A DNA stretch of 6,479 nt from an uncultured Oscillospiraceae bacterium (lineage in GTDB: Bacteria; Bacillota; Clostridia; Oscillospirales; Oscillospiraceae), in assembly GCA_934533005.1 (NCBI GenBank), contig CAKTBC010000098.1, positions 1 through 6,479 on the forward strand. The letters are read 5' to 3'. Under the pieces are notes generated by a model that saw only the letters and a program-made list of their open reading frames with translations, did no database searches and was not told the origin of the DNA. Shown in pieces: positions 5,557 to 6,479 of this stretch. The first letter of the stretch is position 1; every line of letters begins with the position of its first letter. The position numbers were made by a program, and so were the translations under genes.

Positions 5557-6474
5557 TTACTCATTATTCGGTTTCTTTTTTCGTTTCCAGAAGCCCTCCG
5601 GCAGCTGGACGAGAATGACGGCGCAGAGCATGATGCCGCAGCCGAAAAGCTCACGGGCGGAGAGAAACTCGTGCAGCAGCACCGCCGCGCCCAGCACGCT
5701 GAACACCGATTCCATGCTCAGCAAAAGCGTCACGGCGACGGGGTTCCCGTTGCGCTGCGCAGCGAACTGGAGCGTATAGGCGAGCGCGCTCGAAAAGATG
5801 CCGAGATACAAAATCGGGATGATGTTGTCGCAAAGCTCGGCAAACGTCGGCTTTTCCACGGCAAACATGCCGATGAGGCAGACGATGGACGCCACGATGA
5901 ACTGCGCGCAGTTGAGCTCCGTCGGCGAACAAAAACCGACATAGTAATCGCCCGCGAGAATGTACACCGCATAGATCGCCGCGCTCAAAAGGATCAGCGC
6001 GTCGCTCGGCGAGATCGTGAAGCCGTCCTTCACGCTGATGAAATAGAGCCCTATGAGGCCGAGCAGCACGCTCACCCAGAGACTCGGCGCGACCTTCTTA
6101 TGCAGCACCACAACGCTGAAGAGCGGCACAAGCAGGATATAGAGCGTCGTCAAAAAGCCCGCCTTGCCCGCCTCAACGTCCGCGATGGCGTACTGCTGCA
6201 CAATGGAGGCGGCGATCACGAGCACGCCGCACACAATGCCGCCGGCCACGAGCTTTTTCGGATCGCTCTTCTTCCGCTCCTCCGGCTTCTTCCGCCGGTT
6301 CGACACAAAAAGAAGAACCCCCAGCGACAGCGCGGCCAGCACGCTGCGATAGAAGTTGAATGTGATGGCTCCGATATGTCCCGCGGCCATGCGCTGAAAG
6401 GCGAACGCGGTTCCCCATACAAACGACGCCGCCAGAGCCGTCAGCGCCGTTTTCAAGCTCATACCTTTTTTCAT
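5557..6474 (-). CDS. DMT-superfamily transporter with two EamA domains
   Basis: This 305-residue, strongly hydrophobic protein has about ten membrane helices in two similar halves, the standard EamA/RhaT (drug/metabolite transporter) plan: first half about residues 8-147, second half about 157-291. Family landmarks are FVWGTAFAFQR in helix 1, the block FLTTLYILLVPLFSVVVLHK ending half one, and SMESVFSVLGAAVLLHE in the matching place of half two. A basic stretch (RRKKPEERKKSDPKK, about 60-74) follows the second helix and a basic tail (KRKKKP) ends the protein; both probably face the cytoplasm. Members move amino acids, nucleotides, sugars or other small metabolites across the cytoplasmic membrane; the substrate cannot be inferred. 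The start at 6474 gives normal family length, but only 5 nt remain upstream, so its ribosome binding site cannot be seen. An ATG at 6462 has an A-rich AAGG too close to serve it. A terminator-like hairpin and a 182-bp gap separate it from the peptidase, arguing against one operon. Confidence 0.93.
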   Translation of the reverse strand: MKKGMSLKTALTALAASFVWGTAFAFQRMAAGHIGAITFNFYRSVLAALSLGVLLFVSNRRKKPEERKKSDPKKLVAGGIVCGVLVIAASIVQQYAIADVEAGKAGFLTTLYILLVPLFSVVVLHKKVAPSLWVSVLLGLIGLYFISVKDGFTISPSDALILLSAAIYAVYILAGDYYVGFCSPTELNCAQFIVASIVCLIGMFAVEKPTFAELCDNIIPILYLGIFSSALAYTLQFAAQRNGNPVAVTLLLSMESVFSVLGAAVLLHEFLSARELFGCGIMLCAVILVQLPEGFWKRKKKPNNE

Positions 6475-6479
6475 AATGT

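Noticed and set aside
3404..6474. Peptidase and transporter as one peptide-use operon
   Set aside because: They share a strand, but the 182-bp gap holds a terminator-like hairpin and a promoter candidate for the peptidase, and DMT transporters are not typical oligopeptide importers.

Overview
The window reads as a piece of a GC-rich Gram-positive chromosome (GC looks near 60% by eye), most likely a gut-associated Clostridia member of the Oscillospiraceae type. This is inferred from the style of the surface protein (Gly-rich beta-helix coils, InlB-type repeats, Cys-rich C-terminal modules, Thr-Pro stalk, single C-terminal membrane helix), the strong AGGAG-type ribosome binding site and the neighbouring S9 peptidase. 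No single feature proves a genus.

Layout. Bases 1-3348 (+) hold the 3' part of a very large secreted, membrane-anchored surface protein. Its reading frame is open at base 1, so its start lies upstream. In the visible 1115 residues the order is: end of a first beta-helix and its cap; a Listeria-Bacteroides (InlB-type) repeat; a His/Cys-containing entry module; a second beta-helix of about 11 coils; a second cap; a divergent InlB-like repeat; a run of Cys/His-rich modules; a Thr-Pro stalk; a transmembrane helix; and a basic tail. Bases 3349-3403 hold a 28-bp perfect palindrome that serves as a shared terminator between two convergent genes.

On the minus strand are two complete or nearly complete genes: a cytoplasmic S9-family serine peptidase (3404-5374) and, upstream of it in transcription order, a ten-helix EamA/DMT-family transporter (5557-6474). 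The 182-bp gap between them carries a terminator-like hairpin for the transporter, two further small hairpins, a candidate extended -10 promoter and a strong ribosome binding site for the peptidase. They are therefore probably separate transcription units rather than one operon. Bases 6475-6479 are too short to show anything.

How the genes work together: there is no clear functional link. The surface protein is probably an adhesin or structural surface protein. The peptidase (oligopeptide breakdown) and the transporter (metabolite export or import) are housekeeping-type genes. I found no CRISPR array, RNA gene, mobile element or defence system. The most unusual content is the modular architecture of the surface protein and its repeat-rich DNA.
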